Positions 1 to 12,006 of a DNA stretch of 64,000 bases are shown here, piece after piece. The DNA comes from Nematostella vectensis. Its lineage: Eukaryota; Cnidaria; Anthozoa; Actiniaria; Edwardsiidae. The stretch is from contig NC_064047.1 of assembly GCF_932526225.1 (NCBI RefSeq), positions 3,037,501 to 3,101,500 on the forward strand, written 5' to 3'. The first letter of the stretch is position 1. Every line of letters begins with the position of its first letter. The position numbers were made by a program, and so were the translations under genes. The notes beneath the pieces were generated by a model. It made no database searches. It was not told the origin of the DNA and saw nothing but the letters and a program-made list of their open reading frames with translations.

Positions 1-3000
1 GCCCTGAAAAAGAAATAAAGAAGGCAACATAAGAATAAGATAGAGAAGTGGTACTTAATTAAAGCTTACGGCGAAGGCAAAATTATTTAGACCGAGGCTT
101 TTATAATTATGACAAGTCAAAATGACAAAGAATGGTATTCTGCTTAGCTCAGAGATGCCATTACATTTTAAAACTTTTCAGTAACATTGCTGTGTACCAG
201 TAGACTTGTGAACGAGGTTTTGTGCAGAATTGCAGAAGTCGGCAAAAATGACGACAAAGGTGCTACGACATAATAATCTAAAAAAAGATACTACCGTATA
301 CAGAAATGTTCTTTACTTCTTGCCTTTTACAGCTTATGAATTATACTCATTTTATTCAATGATAAAAACTTGAAAAAGGCGTTTTACATCACTGATCAAC
401 AACATAAAGTTTTGATGCCGAATTATGCACGCCACCGGTAGGTTTCTCGCTGTTGTCAAGTTCTTTAACAACCGAATTGAAAGCTGACGGAGAATGTCAT
501 AAATAGCAATCGCCTTCTTTCCCGGGAATCCGTAAATGAGGAAAGCAAGTCGGCATTAATTATTGAGTATTTACTAATGTAACTAAAGTCTTAAATGAAG
601 CAACTAAATTCTGCATCGGAACTTTTGTCGCGTTTTTTTTTAGAAACCAAGGCAACGAATTTGTTCTACTTTTCAAATGGTTCGATGTCAATAGGTTATG
701 GTTCCCTTCTAAAGGGGCTCTTCAGGACTTGACCTAGTGCTTCATTCGTCGAATATTAAGAAAAAGTAAAGTAACACATATTTCTTTCTACGAGTGTCAG
801 AATTTGTAAGTGTTAGAGTGTTAAACCTTCTCACCTCAATTTTTTCTTGTTCTGGATAGCTTGTTAACCTCTCTGGACAAAAGTGCACTGACTGCGGGAC
901 AGAATCTCGTGTCGCTTGCTAACTTGTGTTGCTCTCAATGGCTGAACTGATGTTTTGTGAACTCAACTTGCCGTAATTAGCACCTTTCGAGACGACAAAC
1001 TATTATCGACCTTTGCCGTGGGAGCAAACCTTCACAAAGGACGCGAGCCTTTTTGTTAGAAAACGCATATGCAAGCAACTCTTAATAATCAATAGGAGGA
1101 GCCCTTTTGAAATGCTTTCAAGCTTCTTCAACGAGCCGTAACATATTGAGTGCCGTGACTAAAGAGTGTATTGTGCCGTTGCGTGTCTTGTTTTCCTGTA
1201 GTTTTACCCTTCTTTGTTATAAGTATTGTCCAAAACATGACAGTAGTTCCGTCGTTGTGGGAAAGAATTACGATCTATTGTTTTCGTAAAGAGTTATTTG
1301 GGGTGAGCCCTAAGTATTTATCACTTAACTAAGTTACAAAGTTGTGAGTCAGAATCAAAATGAATGGAGCCTAATCACATTTCCCCGCCTCTTGTTTTTA
1401 CGAACTCCTTGGGGACAGAATCGGAAGAGAATTTCTAAGGGACTATCAACTAAAGGCGGGCGAGAAAGCATAGCCTTATTACGCAAACAAGACCACCCTT
1501 GGAAACCAAAGACTAAAGAGATTTGTCTAATCCTAGGACGTCCTACGAATATCTGTGTCGTTTCAGTTGTTCTCAGTCTCTCGATGTTTGCGTGAAGTGT
1601 CGGTTTTGTTTGTGTCTCAAGTAAATCAATGGAAGGGACTATTCCAAACCATTCACACTGAATTTAAAGTGGCGGGACGGCTTTGAGAGAGTTCGCAGCG
1701 AAAACTCTCGTGCATAATCTGTGGCACTCCGCCGCCATTTGACATATAATTAGAGCTAAAACCACTTTGCCACTTAAGTATTAGCTAATTATAGCATCAT
1801 TTCTTACATTTTTCATCTACCGAGTCTAACTAAGAAATCGACCACGCTGACAAGTTTCAAAAGAGTTTAACATACGAGCTTCTTTCTTTTTCCTTTATAT
1901 TTCTTTGTATATTTTCTGTTTTTGAAAAGTTAATCCGTTACAGAAGTCAAATAGTAGCTAAGAATTTTCCGGAAACTTGAACTTAAAGCTACTTCGTGTA
2001 AAAAAAATCCGCTTTGATTTATGAAATGCAACCAACGGGATGGTTTAAGTAGAGTACTTAACGCAAATATGGACCCTGTAATGCTTTTCTTGTTGCAAAA
2101 TTAATGACTTTGGTTGTTATCACGTGATCTTAAAGATCATTGTGTTTGGGCTCTGACTTAAAAAAAGGAAGAGCTTATTTCCATAAAATCTTGTATCTAT
2201 TGAAGTACAACTGTTTCTATTTTCTTTGGTTAATTTGACGCGTATCAAGCAACACCAAAAAGCTGTTTACTTAAATCAAACTTCCTTGATGGAAAATAAA
2301 AAAAGTAATGTTCGATAGTCGAATTACTTCACAGCATGCGGTTCGCCAAGTGTATTTGTTACTATTTCTAAAAATCACGTTCTGTTCTTTTTTATTCTAC
2401 CCCTACCCGAATCAGCCATTCAAACAGGCATTACCAATAGAAAGGACTTAAGAAACAAGAAAACGGATTATTCCTACACACATTTGACCAAGTGTTGTGA
2501 AACGTCCGTTTAAACCGACTTTGTTTGATATTTACCAATACTTCTAAAGCAACGTCTTTGTTAGACTTATTAGGTTGAGGTTGAGTTTTTTGCAAACGAT
2601 AACGTGTATAGCGTCATTTTATCGGTCAATTATTCATTACATTTTCATCGTATACGTTTTACCTAGACTAACTATTGTTATACTTCAAAGCTTTGCGTGG
2701 GATTGGCTATTTTATATAATAGTTTGTTTGCATTTACTGGGTGAGACTATTTTATTTTCTGCGATGTTGATTTTTTCTAGGTCCCCTTTGATATCTCTCA
2801 ATATATGCACGCCCTACATTTTGGTTGTGAGCTGATGCTCTTGAAACCCCTTTTTTTTTTTGTCAATAAAAACCCTATTCTCTCTCGCTTTTGTTGGTTA
2901 TGCAAGTCCAATATCATACAATTGCCTGGGATGCCTACATTTCCTGCCTCAAAATCAGACACAAAAACAGCGGTAAAATCAAAGGATAAAGTTGTTTGAG

Positions 3001-4422
3001 CTGTCTGCAATGGAAGCCACGGGACCAAACAAGGGAAAAAGCTGAGCAAGAAGGATAATTCTCCTTTTGCGATTTTTAGTACAACTATTTAAATAAATAA
3101 GTTATATATTTGTTTAATTAATAGATTATTCAAAACAAATCAATTATTATTGTATTTTATGGCATCTCTAGTAAGTTTTAATGATGTGTCACAACCGAGG
3201 ATTTGGCTTTTTAACTGTCATAATATGATTATATACTGATGTTACTTACACAAATTATTAAATGTACCTCTGATAAAAGCGCGAATGGAAACAGGCAAAA
3301 GTTTTAACATTTTTTAACGTTAACAGAGTTTGAATAATGTCAAATGACCTTTGAGATCGGTGAAAATAAAGGTGTTTTGAGGACACTTGTATTATAAAAA
3401 ACCCTTCGTCCCAGATGCTTTTTGGCCGTCCCAAATTGCAACCCAACCGACAGTCAATATCCAAAAAATCCGACCTCGAGACTGGCTTTGTCTACAAGAA
3501 TCCAAACTATGTTATTGAATAGATTTATTCCTAATCCACTTTTACGAGAATAAACTCAAGCCACGGAGATTTAGAAAAGCCTTTTCCGACACACGCTGAG
3601 GTGTAGACTTCAACTGATCTTCTGATTTTGCGGTGAGAAAACAAGAATTTTTTAGCGGCATTCCGTGTCTAGCTTGACCAAGCTACAAAAATACGACCAG
3701 CGGTTGGTATAATCCCGTCTGGTTGTCCCTCAGAGGGGGTGCACCCCTTTCCTTTACCGCTCCTGTTGGTTCGCCAGAGGCAAGAGCACTCGTTTATCTC
3801 GGCGTTCAGTGAGTTATTGCGTGCAATGAAAGTTTTATGCAAGGTGAGAATCTCCAAGTGTCTTTATTTTTGTCTGACGCTGTGTGGGCCGGAATAACGT
3901 GTTTTCCTTTTCAAAGCTTTGTTGGCACATTTGTTGTCATATATCTAGGACGAAGGAAAGTTAAATCTCTATCCAATTTCGGTTTTTCTGTTGTCCTTTT
4001 TTATCAATCAAATTATCAATAATTTCTAATGCTCTTTTTTATTGACGAAAACACCACTAATTCTACAATACTTATCGGAATGATTTTACAAAGTCTTTCC
4101 AAGAAAATTTGTTGCGCTATACGAAAAAGCAACACATGATTGAAGGTAAATATGCCTTTCTAGAAACATAGTAAATCGTTGACATTTGGAACGTTCAAAA
4201 TCGTATCAAATTCGTTACTGCTTGTTCTAGAATGGAATAGATGAATTGATTTGAGTAGGCACTTTAGATATGATTTCATGTGTCATGAAATTTAAAAACA
4301 GACAGCTTGCAATTTGAGGCATAGGCATCATATGGAAAAATCATAGTATTTGAAGGGTCCTTAATAGGAAATGATCCCCCTGTGTACGCGCCTGATTCTT
4401 TTATGCTATACTAAAATACCAG
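1..4422. other. Gene-free AT-rich stretch upstream of the plus-strand FGF
   Basis: No open frame here shows a recognisable domain or an exon-like structure. Short frames at 1107-1595, 2575-2835 and 3669-3857 have no recognisable motif; the one at 2575 is hydrophobic only because the DNA is T-rich. The first coding exon and promoter of the FGF that starts at 4423 are expected somewhere in this stretch, because that exon has no in-frame ATG, but I could not identify them. Confidence 0.5.
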
Positions 4423-6098
4423 TTCAAGCGTCTCTTCACGATTGTTGGCTTCGTATTGGCTGCCTTGCTACTCTCGAACCAGTCTTCTTATGCCACGAAG
4501 CGGCCGTCCGGCTCGCCCCAGATCCCTCCCAAATCAACACCGTCGGGGAGATACCTCAAAGACTTCCGGCAATCGACTGACCAGTCACGTAGGCCAAAGT
4601 GTACGAGAGTCAAGACCACCACTTCCGGTTCCGAGATGCGCCTGACTAAGCGACATTTGCATATTTATGACGCATGTCCTACCCACACTAGGAGGGTCCG
4701 GCTTTTTTGTCGCACTGGGTGGATCTTGCAAGGGAAGACGGACAAGAAGTTATGCGGGACGACTAACACCACCAGCCATCAAAGTAAGCAAAAAAATGCG
4801 AGTGTTATATATTCAGATTGTTATGTCATGCGCAGTAGCTCCACCGACTGCTCATGCGCAGTTAGGAGATTGCGAGCATGTGCTTTTGTGTTCGGCCATG
4901 TTTATGTTTCAGATTCAGAAGATTTTATCGTGTTCTGAAGTGCACGCAAACATTTCTTTGCCTCGCTGTTTGGCTATTAATGTTCATGTCAATCATATAG
5001 AACGCTTCTTCCATTTTTGGCGTACTTGACATAGTTTTTAAGGTGGTCACGGTAGCGCGCGTCTCCTGTTATGGGAAATTGCGAAAATAATAATCTTGGT
5101 GTCAACAGCGCCAACATTGCTAGCGAAAAGTGCCGATAATGCTGCCGCTGTATTTACACCTTGTTGGGGTTTGTTGGGCAATATTTCCTATGTTTTGAGT
5201 TCAGCACGACAAAGCAATAAATGGAGGCAGGAAGTCAGGGCTTCAAAAATTTCCAAAAAAATATGCGAAAAGTATGAATTACAGGAATTTCACTCCCCCC
5301 CCCCCCTAGAGACACCTAGTTATGGTCCTGGTTGATCAATTGCATTTGTCGGTTTTAGCCCTGTTTGACTTGGAGTCGTACGGAAGAAGTATCGTTAGGC
5401 TCAAGCACGTGCAGAGTCAGCGGTACATCGCTATAAACCATAAAGGGCGGTTACTTATGCAGGTAAGGTAGAAAATCCGTCGTCTCCAGGGTGTTCTTTG
5501 TAAAAATTCCAATCCTCGTGTATCCAGGGCTTTTTGGTCAGCGTAACGAGGCGCGAGAACGAGGCGGCGGAGGGATCCGGAGAAAAAGGAAAAACGAGGG
5601 AGAAAACCGCCCCTTACCCCATCCCCTCCCCCACCGACCTTGTTCCGCCTCGTTCTCGCGCCTGTGATCTCGACTCCCTTGGTTCCCGAGGATGATATCA
5701 ATTTGGCGCGTCATCTGTTGCGTTCTTTATGGGAGATGGCGAAGGAATTGCTTTCGCTTTTTAACTTCACACATGCTATAATCCGAGGTGATCATGGAAT
5801 TATTATATGAGTGAACTTTTCTTGGATATTGCCTTTCCTTCATCCTATATATATATATTTTGGGGCCCTTTAGTAATGACAACTCTTTCTTCCCCCTCCT
5901 CCTCAGGGTAGCCTCCAAGACGATAGTTTATTCAAGACTAAGCACGAGGAAAATGGTTTCCACAGTTTTGCATCTCGCAAGTTCTCCCTTCGTCATCGAC
6001 ACGATTTGTTCATCGGCATCCAGAAAAACGGCTTTTGTAAACCACCAAAACGAACATTCCCTGGACAAACCGCTGTGCAGTTTATCATACTGTTTTAG
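4423..6098 (+). CDS. Fibroblast growth factor, plus-strand copy (5' end incomplete)
   Basis: Secreted beta-trefoil growth factor expected to act through FGF receptor tyrosine kinases. Three exons are visible: 4423-4783, 5359-5462 and 5907-6098, joined in phase 1 then phase 0, giving 218 residues and a TAG stop. The first exon encodes a hydrophobic signal-peptide-like stretch (FTIVGFVLAALLLS), a basic linker, then the FGF core start (RLFCRTGWIL). The middle exon is exactly 104 bp, the usual length of the FGF middle exon, and carries SIVRLKHV and YIAINHKGRL. The last exon ends with FASRKFS, LFIGIQKNGF and FPGQTAVQF, the classic FGF carboxy-terminal pattern. The first exon opens after a possible acceptor at 4421-4422 and has no in-frame ATG after the stop near 4392, so a short upstream exon carrying the start is inferred. 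The gene faces the minus-strand FGF exons at 6941-11711. Orthology to a particular vertebrate FGF cannot be decided here. Confidence 0.88.
5548..5663. repeat. Inverted repeat in FGF intron 2
   Basis: The 19-base arms at about 5549-5567 and 5645-5663 are perfect reverse complements (right arm CCGCCTCGTTCTCGCGCCT) around a purine-rich spacer of about 77 bases. It lies in the second intron of the plus-strand FGF and may be a small MITE remnant or a hairpin. Confidence 0.7.
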
Positions 6099-6940
6099 TC
6101 TCTTACCAACTTTTTGATTCAGGTGGGATTATGGTGTAAGGCACGTGTGAATGGGGTATTTCGTAACCCACAGCCACCCCATGATATCGACGACAAACGC
6201 TCCCCCCCATCCCCCAAAACAATGACAGCTCAACTATGGGTACGCTCCATTACGAGCTCGTTTAACTGTGAGCCCGCAGTATGTGATGAGGCTAGCGACG
6301 GCTAGGAATAGAGCCTACCGAGTGGATGTTCCAAATAAGGTTTGAAAATCTTGTATCAGTTACAAACGATCGGACGGATTTATTAGGGAAAGCTGGATAT
6401 CTTAGGAACAAGATCTAGCAGCATTGTTCCCATCCACTCTTAAAAACTGGCGACTAAGTCAACAAACAAGATTTTGGGAATCTTTGATATGAATTATGGA
6501 TTTATTTGTTTAAAATGATTTATTTTTCTGGGGGTGGTGGTGGGGATGGGGTAAGACAGTAAACTCCGGCCTCTTCTTTCTACGGCCCTGAAATCACTTA
6601 TTTAAATGACTATAAACTCACTTGAGAGCTGGTTCAAGTTAATGCTAGTTGCTTTAATAGAAAGCTTTCATTCAGACGACATGTGTCTGAGAGTCAAAAT
6701 TTTAAAACAATGCCCCTTTTTTTCTCATGGCTTTTATATCAACGAAATAAATAAAACAGCTTAATAAAGAAAAACATAGAAGAACAGCGTGGTTTGTTTT
6801 GTTGGATGGAATCAACAAAAAGCTTTAGGGAAAAAGCTTCTTATTCAATGAAAAGTACATGATGATGAATTCCAAAAAAAACCCGGCCTATTTTGGGTCG
6901 CCTAAAGCATTTTCTAAATCTACCTAAGTGCCTAATCTGT
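6099..6940. other. Interval between convergent FGF genes
   Basis: This is the tail-to-tail gap between the stop of the plus-strand FGF and the stop of the minus-strand FGF terminal exon. It should hold both 3' UTRs. AATAAA-like motifs occur near 6745-6755. No further coding exon is seen. Confidence 0.5.
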
Positions 6941-7174
6941 TCACAATACGCCATAAGAACGCCTAGCTTTTGATTCTTTTTGACGGACAGGGAGGATTAA
7001 AAATTGAACAGAATCCTGTCCGGGTAGAGTCCCGAGACCATTCTTGGTCAGACCGCTTCGTTTTAATCCTATAAACATGTCATAAGGGTTCTCCTTATAG
7101 TACTTCGTGGACGAGAAGGATTGGAAGAGGTTATGTTCAAGCTGTTGGTAAAAGAAGGTGTCCCATCGTCTGCT
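6941..7174 (-). CDS. Additional FGF terminal exon (alternative last exon or partial duplicate)
   Basis: Minus-strand exon of 77 codons plus a stop. A strong pyrimidine tract and CAG precede it, and it opens in phase 0. The translation has the FGF third-exon pattern: LEHNLFQSF, YDMFIGLKRSG, TLPGQDSVQFLILP, then a basic tail. It is clearly homologous to the terminal exon at 10349-10522 and to 5907-6098. I found no matching middle or first exon between 7174 and 10349. Its phase equals that of the 10349-10522 exon, so the exons at 11711-11068 could splice to either one. The alternatives are an independent FGF with unrecognised upstream exons, or an exon-only duplicate. The frame is intact. Confidence 0.75.
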   Translation of the reverse strand, partial: SRRWDTFFYQQLEHNLFQSFSSTKYYKENPYDMFIGLKRSGLTKNGLGTLPGQDSVQFLILPVRQKESKARRSYGVL

Positions 7175-7199
7175 CTGAAAAAAAAAGGTCACAATAGAA

Positions 7200-7431
7200 T
7201 AGATAATAATGATAATAATAATAATAATAATTATGATGTCGATAATAATATTAATAATGATGATCATGTTGATGATAAAGAAAATAATGGTGATAGTGAT
7301 GGTGGTGGAGATGATGGTGATGGTATTGATTGTGATGGTGGTGATGGTGGTGGCGGTAGTAATGGTGATGGTGGTGGTGACGGTGATTGTGATGTTAATG
7401 GAGAAGATGATGATGATGGTGACGATGATGG

Positions 7432-7463
<32 letters not shown>

Positions 7464-7500
7464 ATGACGATGGTGGTGGTGGTTATGTTTATAAGGTTGT
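7200..7500. repeat. Trinucleotide GAT/GGT-rich low-complexity tract
   Basis: Imperfect (GAT/GGT/AAT)n sequence directly upstream, on the minus strand, of the acceptor of the FGF terminal exon at 7174. Frames through it encode only Asp/Gly or Met/Val runs and are not taken as genes. Confidence 0.85.
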
Positions 7501-7845
7501 TTACAATGCTGGAAATAATTATTATGAAAATGCTAGTAAACGAAAAATTGCAAAGGAGGCACGCTTTATTAAGGTTAATGAAACATAGTTTGTAGCGCTT
7601 GACTCTCGCACGAGGCAGAATGAAGGTTTGGCCCTTCTTTCTCGGGTTAGTTCTTTGTTGGAGAAAAAGATGGTAAAAAGGTGGGCAATGCCGCTAATGG
7701 TATTATTCAGGGATTTTTTGCGATGAGTTTAGAAATAAGAAATATAAATAATAGAAATAATAAGCTCACTTGTATACCTATATCGAAAAGGTCAGTCGGG
7801 TGGTTCGTTTTGTAGACAGGCGGAAGGACGGACAGAAAGATTATA

Positions 7846-7958
7846 TTAGGGTGGACGCCGGCTCGTGCACGTTCTATTGTGCGCATATGCTGATTTTTTT
7901 AGGCGTCGCGTCATGAAGAGAACGTGTGCGAGCCAGCGACGTGGATCTAAATCACCCT
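7846..7958. mobile_element. MITE-like element, copy 1
   Basis: It starts with TTAGGGTG and ends with GTGGATCTAAATCACCCT. The left part (GCCGGCTCGTGCACGTT) matches the reverse complement of the right part (AACGTGTGCGAGCCAGC) imperfectly, giving terminal inverted repeats. The same end, GATCTAAATCACCCT, occurs in the element at 44967-45169, so the two belong to one family of short non-autonomous elements. Confidence 0.6.
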
Positions 7959-8094
7959 CCTGGGACCTCGTGGGGTAAGTATTAGGTAGGAAGGGTCTTA
8001 CCCCCAGCCCCCCTTCCCCTTCCTAACCAGGTAATCACATCTGATGTTATCATAAGTGAGATTGAATACAAGTGGTTGGGTGGGTAGGACGCAG

Positions 8095-8335
8095 AGGCGT
8101 AGCCAGGATTTTTAACAGGAGGGGGCCCAAAAGGCCTTCTCAAGGCATTGTCTCCTGTGTTTTAGATAATGTCTCATACATTCACTGTATTTTTGGCTGC
8201 TAGAAGGGGGGGGGGGGGGGGTCCGGGCCCCCTTGGCCACCCCTCTGGGAAGGTTCTACCCCCCACCCCCCAAAAAATTATAAAAGCCTGGGAAGCACAG
8301 GGAACCGTATTTCTAGCACCAATAATATGTAAAAA
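8095..8335. repeat. Dispersed G/C-tract repeat
   Basis: The stretch begins GAGGCGTAGCCAGGAT and holds a run of more than ten G, followed by C-rich tracts. This composition is typical of non-autonomous interspersed repeats in invertebrate genomes. The boundaries are approximate. Confidence 0.4.
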
Positions 8336-8372
8336 CCAACTCCCCCATGATGCTACAATTCGACAAGTACCT

Positions 8373-8744
8373 AGGCAAGTACCTAGCCTAAGCCCTGGAG
8401 TCACTGGTCTGGCAAGTACCTAGGCTAAGCCCTGGAGTCACTGGTCTGGCAAGTACCTAGGCTAAGCTCTGGGGTCACTGGTCTGGCAAGTACCTAGGCT
8501 AAGCCCTGGGGTCACTGGTCAGGCAAGTACCTAGGCTAAGCCCTGTGGTCACTGGTCTGGCAAGCACCTAGGCTAAGCCCTGGGGTCACTGGTCTGGCAA
8601 GCACCTAGGCTAAGCCCTGGGGTCACTGGTCTGGCAAGTACCTAGGCTAAGCCCTGGGGTAACTGGTCTGGCAATTACCTAGGCTAAGCCCTGAGGCCAC
8701 TGGTCTGGCAAGTACCTAGCCTAAGCCCTGGGGTTACTGGTCTG
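8373..8744. repeat. 37-bp minisatellite, about ten copies
   Basis: The unit is about 37 bp and contains AAGTACCTAGGCTAAGCCC followed by TGGGGTCACTGGTCT. Copies differ at single positions. There are no unique spacers, so this is a satellite and not a CRISPR array. Confidence 0.95.
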
Positions 8745-10348
8745 GATTCTTGTTTTCCTCTGGTTGACCGTGAGACAAGAGGGGCTGGGAAGAGGTTTTC
8801 GGTGACGTTAAACCACAGGAAGCCCCAAATGCCACAGAAAACCCGAAAAACCATATCCAACCTGAACTAACCGCAAGGTACTGGTGCTGGTCAGCTTGAC
8901 AGTTTTGCGAAGTGAGTGAATAAAGATACAAGAAACGTGTTATTTGATCAGAGCCGTAGCAGGCCACGTAAGATTGCCCCACCCCCGGTTACGGCCCTGT
9001 TGATTGACAACTTCATTAGCCAACTAGCGTGGCAAAGAAATGATTCTTGCACATTAAAACACGATGGAATCCACCTTGACGAACAAAACGAAAATGCGAA
9101 AATCTAAGTGATTCATGGTAATTGCGAATCAACATCTTTCCCGAATAAGTACTATAGCTGGATGACAAAACGAAAAATCACAAAAATAGTATGTGTATAT
9201 CGTACGTTTTCAACCAATGGTAATACGACTTTTCATCGAATAAAAAGCAACGGCAAAGCAATGCATTCTGGGGCTGGTACGTGCTGCTTTAAGCACGAAA
9301 TTAGTCCTTGCATAGACACTCTTGAGCTTTTAAATCACCACATGTCAAGTTTGCTCCATTATTGGGTTATTTCGCCCAGGGCGCCGAGGGTAGGTTTCAT
9401 AGGCGGGTCTTTTTAAGCATTTGTCTTAATTTGGTTTAATCCTATAGTGGCCTTGGGCGCAAATATCTCAAAGCTTTTGCCAAAAACGGTTATTCTTAGG
9501 GCTGCCTCAAGCGATTGGCATAAGCCTGAAAGGTATATATATAGACACAGTTCTAGATCAATGGGAAACGTGATTTGGGAAACCTGTTTTTGGCGGGAAA
9601 CGCTTCTCTATAATGAGAAGTGAAATTTTTTTAATCGACGTAAAGAATTGAATAAGACACATATTCGTCTCACCAATTTTGCATTTAATAGAAGCTTGTC
9701 TTAGTATAATTTACCAATGTTTTCGTTTAGGTTTTCTCTTTCATGCAAATAAGAGAAATACAGAAGCAAAAGGGCACGGATGACCAGATTTAGCGAGACG
9801 CCATTTCTTATTTGACAGGCTTACATCTGAAGCTGTTTTTTCCCTTCAAATCATGCCTTTTTATTTCCTTTTTTGCTTGTAACCCATGCATTAATTTGCA
9901 GACAATTCTCTGTCTTTGTTTTAAGAATTCGTTTAAGCCTCTTCTTAAATAAGATCATCTAAATAAATTTCATATCAGACATGTGATGTCCTTTGTCTAA
10001 ATGGTTAAAGTGGATTTGGCGGTACGAGCACGCGTTAATGCCTGTGGAAGTAGAAAACGAGTGTTCCTGGAGTCTATTCAAAATGGCTGCCACTAAAGAA
10101 AAAGAAAAACAAAATTATCTCAAGTTTGGGTGACATTTATCAACTGAAATTTATCACATTAGAAACCGTTTGGCTGCCAAAATAAAAAAAACACGAAAAC
10201 AAAATGAAGGGGACAAAGGACAACTTTTCAAAAAATATGTTTGATATGTCAATGTTTTCAAGTTGGGCCCTGATATTGGACCGGAGTCGACTTGCTATTT
10301 TATCTAACGGTCGAAAAAACCTCGTGTTATGTTAGCGCATGCATTATC
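8745..10348. other. Non-coding interval inside the FGF neighbourhood
   Basis: I searched the minus strand for an FGF middle exon that would serve the 6941-7174 terminal exon and saw none. Acceptor-like sites near 9528 and 10096 open into frames without FGF motifs. A segment near 8800-8815 (GGTGACGTTAAACC) resembles a SINE tail. Confidence 0.45.
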
Positions 10349-11711
10349 TTATTGATATCTCGAAGGTTGCAGCAGCAGAAATTGAACAGCTTCCTGTCCG
10401 GGGAGAGTCTGGGTCGGATTTCTCGGATCTCCCCCTTTTCTCAGTCCAAGAAACATGTCGAAAGCGTTGCGCATATAGAACTTCTCCGAGGCAAAAGAAA
10501 CAAAAAGATTCTCTTCGTGTTTCTGAAAAAAGTTGGCTTCACGGGTTAGTGCGGTTATCTGTGGAAAGAAGGAGCTATATGTAATTTGGGGCACCCTGTG
10601 CTTGCTGTGTTATGGATTAGCTGAAAAGATCTGGGCCCGAAGGCCTGGTGAGGCGTGGGTAAATCAATTCTGTGCAATAAGTCGTGAGAATAGTTGGGAC
10701 AAACCTTTTGTAACAGGGTCTTATGTGCGTGCCGTTTCTCCGGCCAATTTTCTCTCCCAATCCTTTTCACACGCACTGCTCGCCCCAAATCTTGTCCCTG
10801 TTCCTGGCAAACCAAGTCCCATTTCCCGACCCAAAGTAAAGGCAAAACCCGTTACAGTTTTACCCCATCATGGCCCTGTTATATTGTTGTGTTGTTGTTA
10901 TCGTGTGTTGTTTGGCCTTTAGTTGGCTTTGTTTTGTTTTATTGTTTTTGTTTTATTTACTTTTCTTGTTTGCAACCTCGCTTTGTTATTAGGCCCTAAG
11001 GAGGCTTTGTTGTGTGTTTTTGTTTTTGCGTTAATTACTTTTCTTGTTTGAACAATACCTCGCTTACTCGCTTGGCCCTTAGACGGCCGCGTCTGTCCAT
11101 AGCGATGAAGAATCCCGTTTTCACGTGTCGTATTCTCACGATGCTTGGACCGTAAGACTGTAATTCAAAGGTCTCTAGAAAATATAAAAAACACCGATAG
11201 TCATTAATTAGTCATTAATTATTATGATGATGACGATGGCGCGGTGACGGTGGGTGTTGATGACGGTGGCATGGTAGTGATGATGACAGTGGTGACGATG
11301 ATGATGGTGATAGTGATGATGATGATAGTGGAATGGTGATGATGACAGTGATGATGATGATGATGGTGGTAGTGAAGATGATTGTGGTGGTGATGATGAT
11401 TATGATGATGATGGTGGTGGTGTTGATAGTGGGGTGGTGGTTGTGATGGTGATGATGATGGAGTTGCTGGTGGTGGTGAAAACAATGATGATCTAAATGC
11501 TGCCACGATTTTTATATCCAGCTATGACGTCACTCCTTACCATTCACCCCCTGACTCAGGGTACCCGATATGGTTCCATTTTCATTCATGGCAAGAAAGC
11601 GGCCAACTCGGCAAAACATCTTCACTATCCTTGTGGTAGAAGGTGTTTGAGTGATTTGGGACAACAGCAGGTCATTGACTTTGACCGGTCTCCTTTCCCT
11701 TGACGGCTCAC
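10349..11711 (-). CDS. Fibroblast growth factor, minus-strand copy (signal-peptide exon not certain)
   Basis: Secreted beta-trefoil growth factor in three exons read leftwards: 11711-11541, 11174-11068 and 10522-10349 (about 149 residues and a stop). The first visible exon opens in phase 1 after TTTTTCAG and holds a basic linker, then the core start MFCRVGRFLAMNENGTISGT. The middle exon carries YGPSIVRIRHV and FFIAMDRRGRL. Its donor is either CGA|GTAAGC at 11068 or, nine bases further, GAG|GTATTG at 11059; both keep the frame. The terminal exon has ENLFVSFASEKFY, FDMFLGLRKGG and TLPGQEAVQFLLL. No start codon is visible, so an upstream exon with a signal peptide is needed; one candidate with the right phase is at 17896-17842. 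A second possible terminal exon lies at 7174-6941. Copies of this family diverge strongly from each other, but all conserved FGF core positions are open. Confidence 0.86.
10950..11067 (-). repeat. Duplicate of the FGF middle-exon donor region
   Basis: Read on the minus strand, the intron just after the FGF middle exon repeats the end of that exon and its donor flank. Both copies share TTAGGGCC or TAAGGGCC, then AAGCGAGGT, then CAAACAAGAAAAGTAA. The second copy lies about 75 to 85 bases downstream. It is a two-copy imperfect tandem duplication. Confidence 0.6.
11222..11480. repeat. GAT/GGT trinucleotide tract in the FGF intron
   Basis: Imperfect GATGATGGT-type repeat between the first and middle exons of the minus-strand FGF. 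The His-rich frame read on the minus strand is a low-complexity artefact. Confidence 0.9.
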
Positions 11712-12006
11712 CTGAAAAAGCAATGACCATCAAAGCCAGTCACCAGTTTACTTCCGTCGTTTACGTAAAAAGAGCCGATGATTTTTAACGGAAAACGCGA
11801 AATATTAAAAAATTGTTAAAGCAGTGTGTCTATTGAAAAGTTTCTTCGAGGATGTGACTGATAATTTAGAGCAGATGGCATGTTTAATAACACGCTCGAG
11901 GATCCAGCGTACTTTGCGGGCGCTCCCAAAGGTCTCTACCGCAGAAGAAAAGTTTATAACGCTGGAAAAGTTTATAACAATTTTGAGTTCCAAAACGCTG
12001 GGAGCT

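Noticed and set aside
2575..2835. Possible small membrane protein
   Set aside because: Hydrophobicity comes from T-rich DNA. No homology pattern, no splice or promoter context.
7121..7588. Asp/Gly-rich acidic protein
   Set aside because: Trinucleotide repeat translation. The minus strand at the same place carries a real FGF exon.
8373..8744. CRISPR-like array
   Set aside because: Units of 37 bp are contiguous with no unique spacers, and the genome is eukaryotic.
11222..11506. His-rich protein on the minus strand
   Set aside because: GAT/GGT repeat within an FGF intron; no coding evidence.
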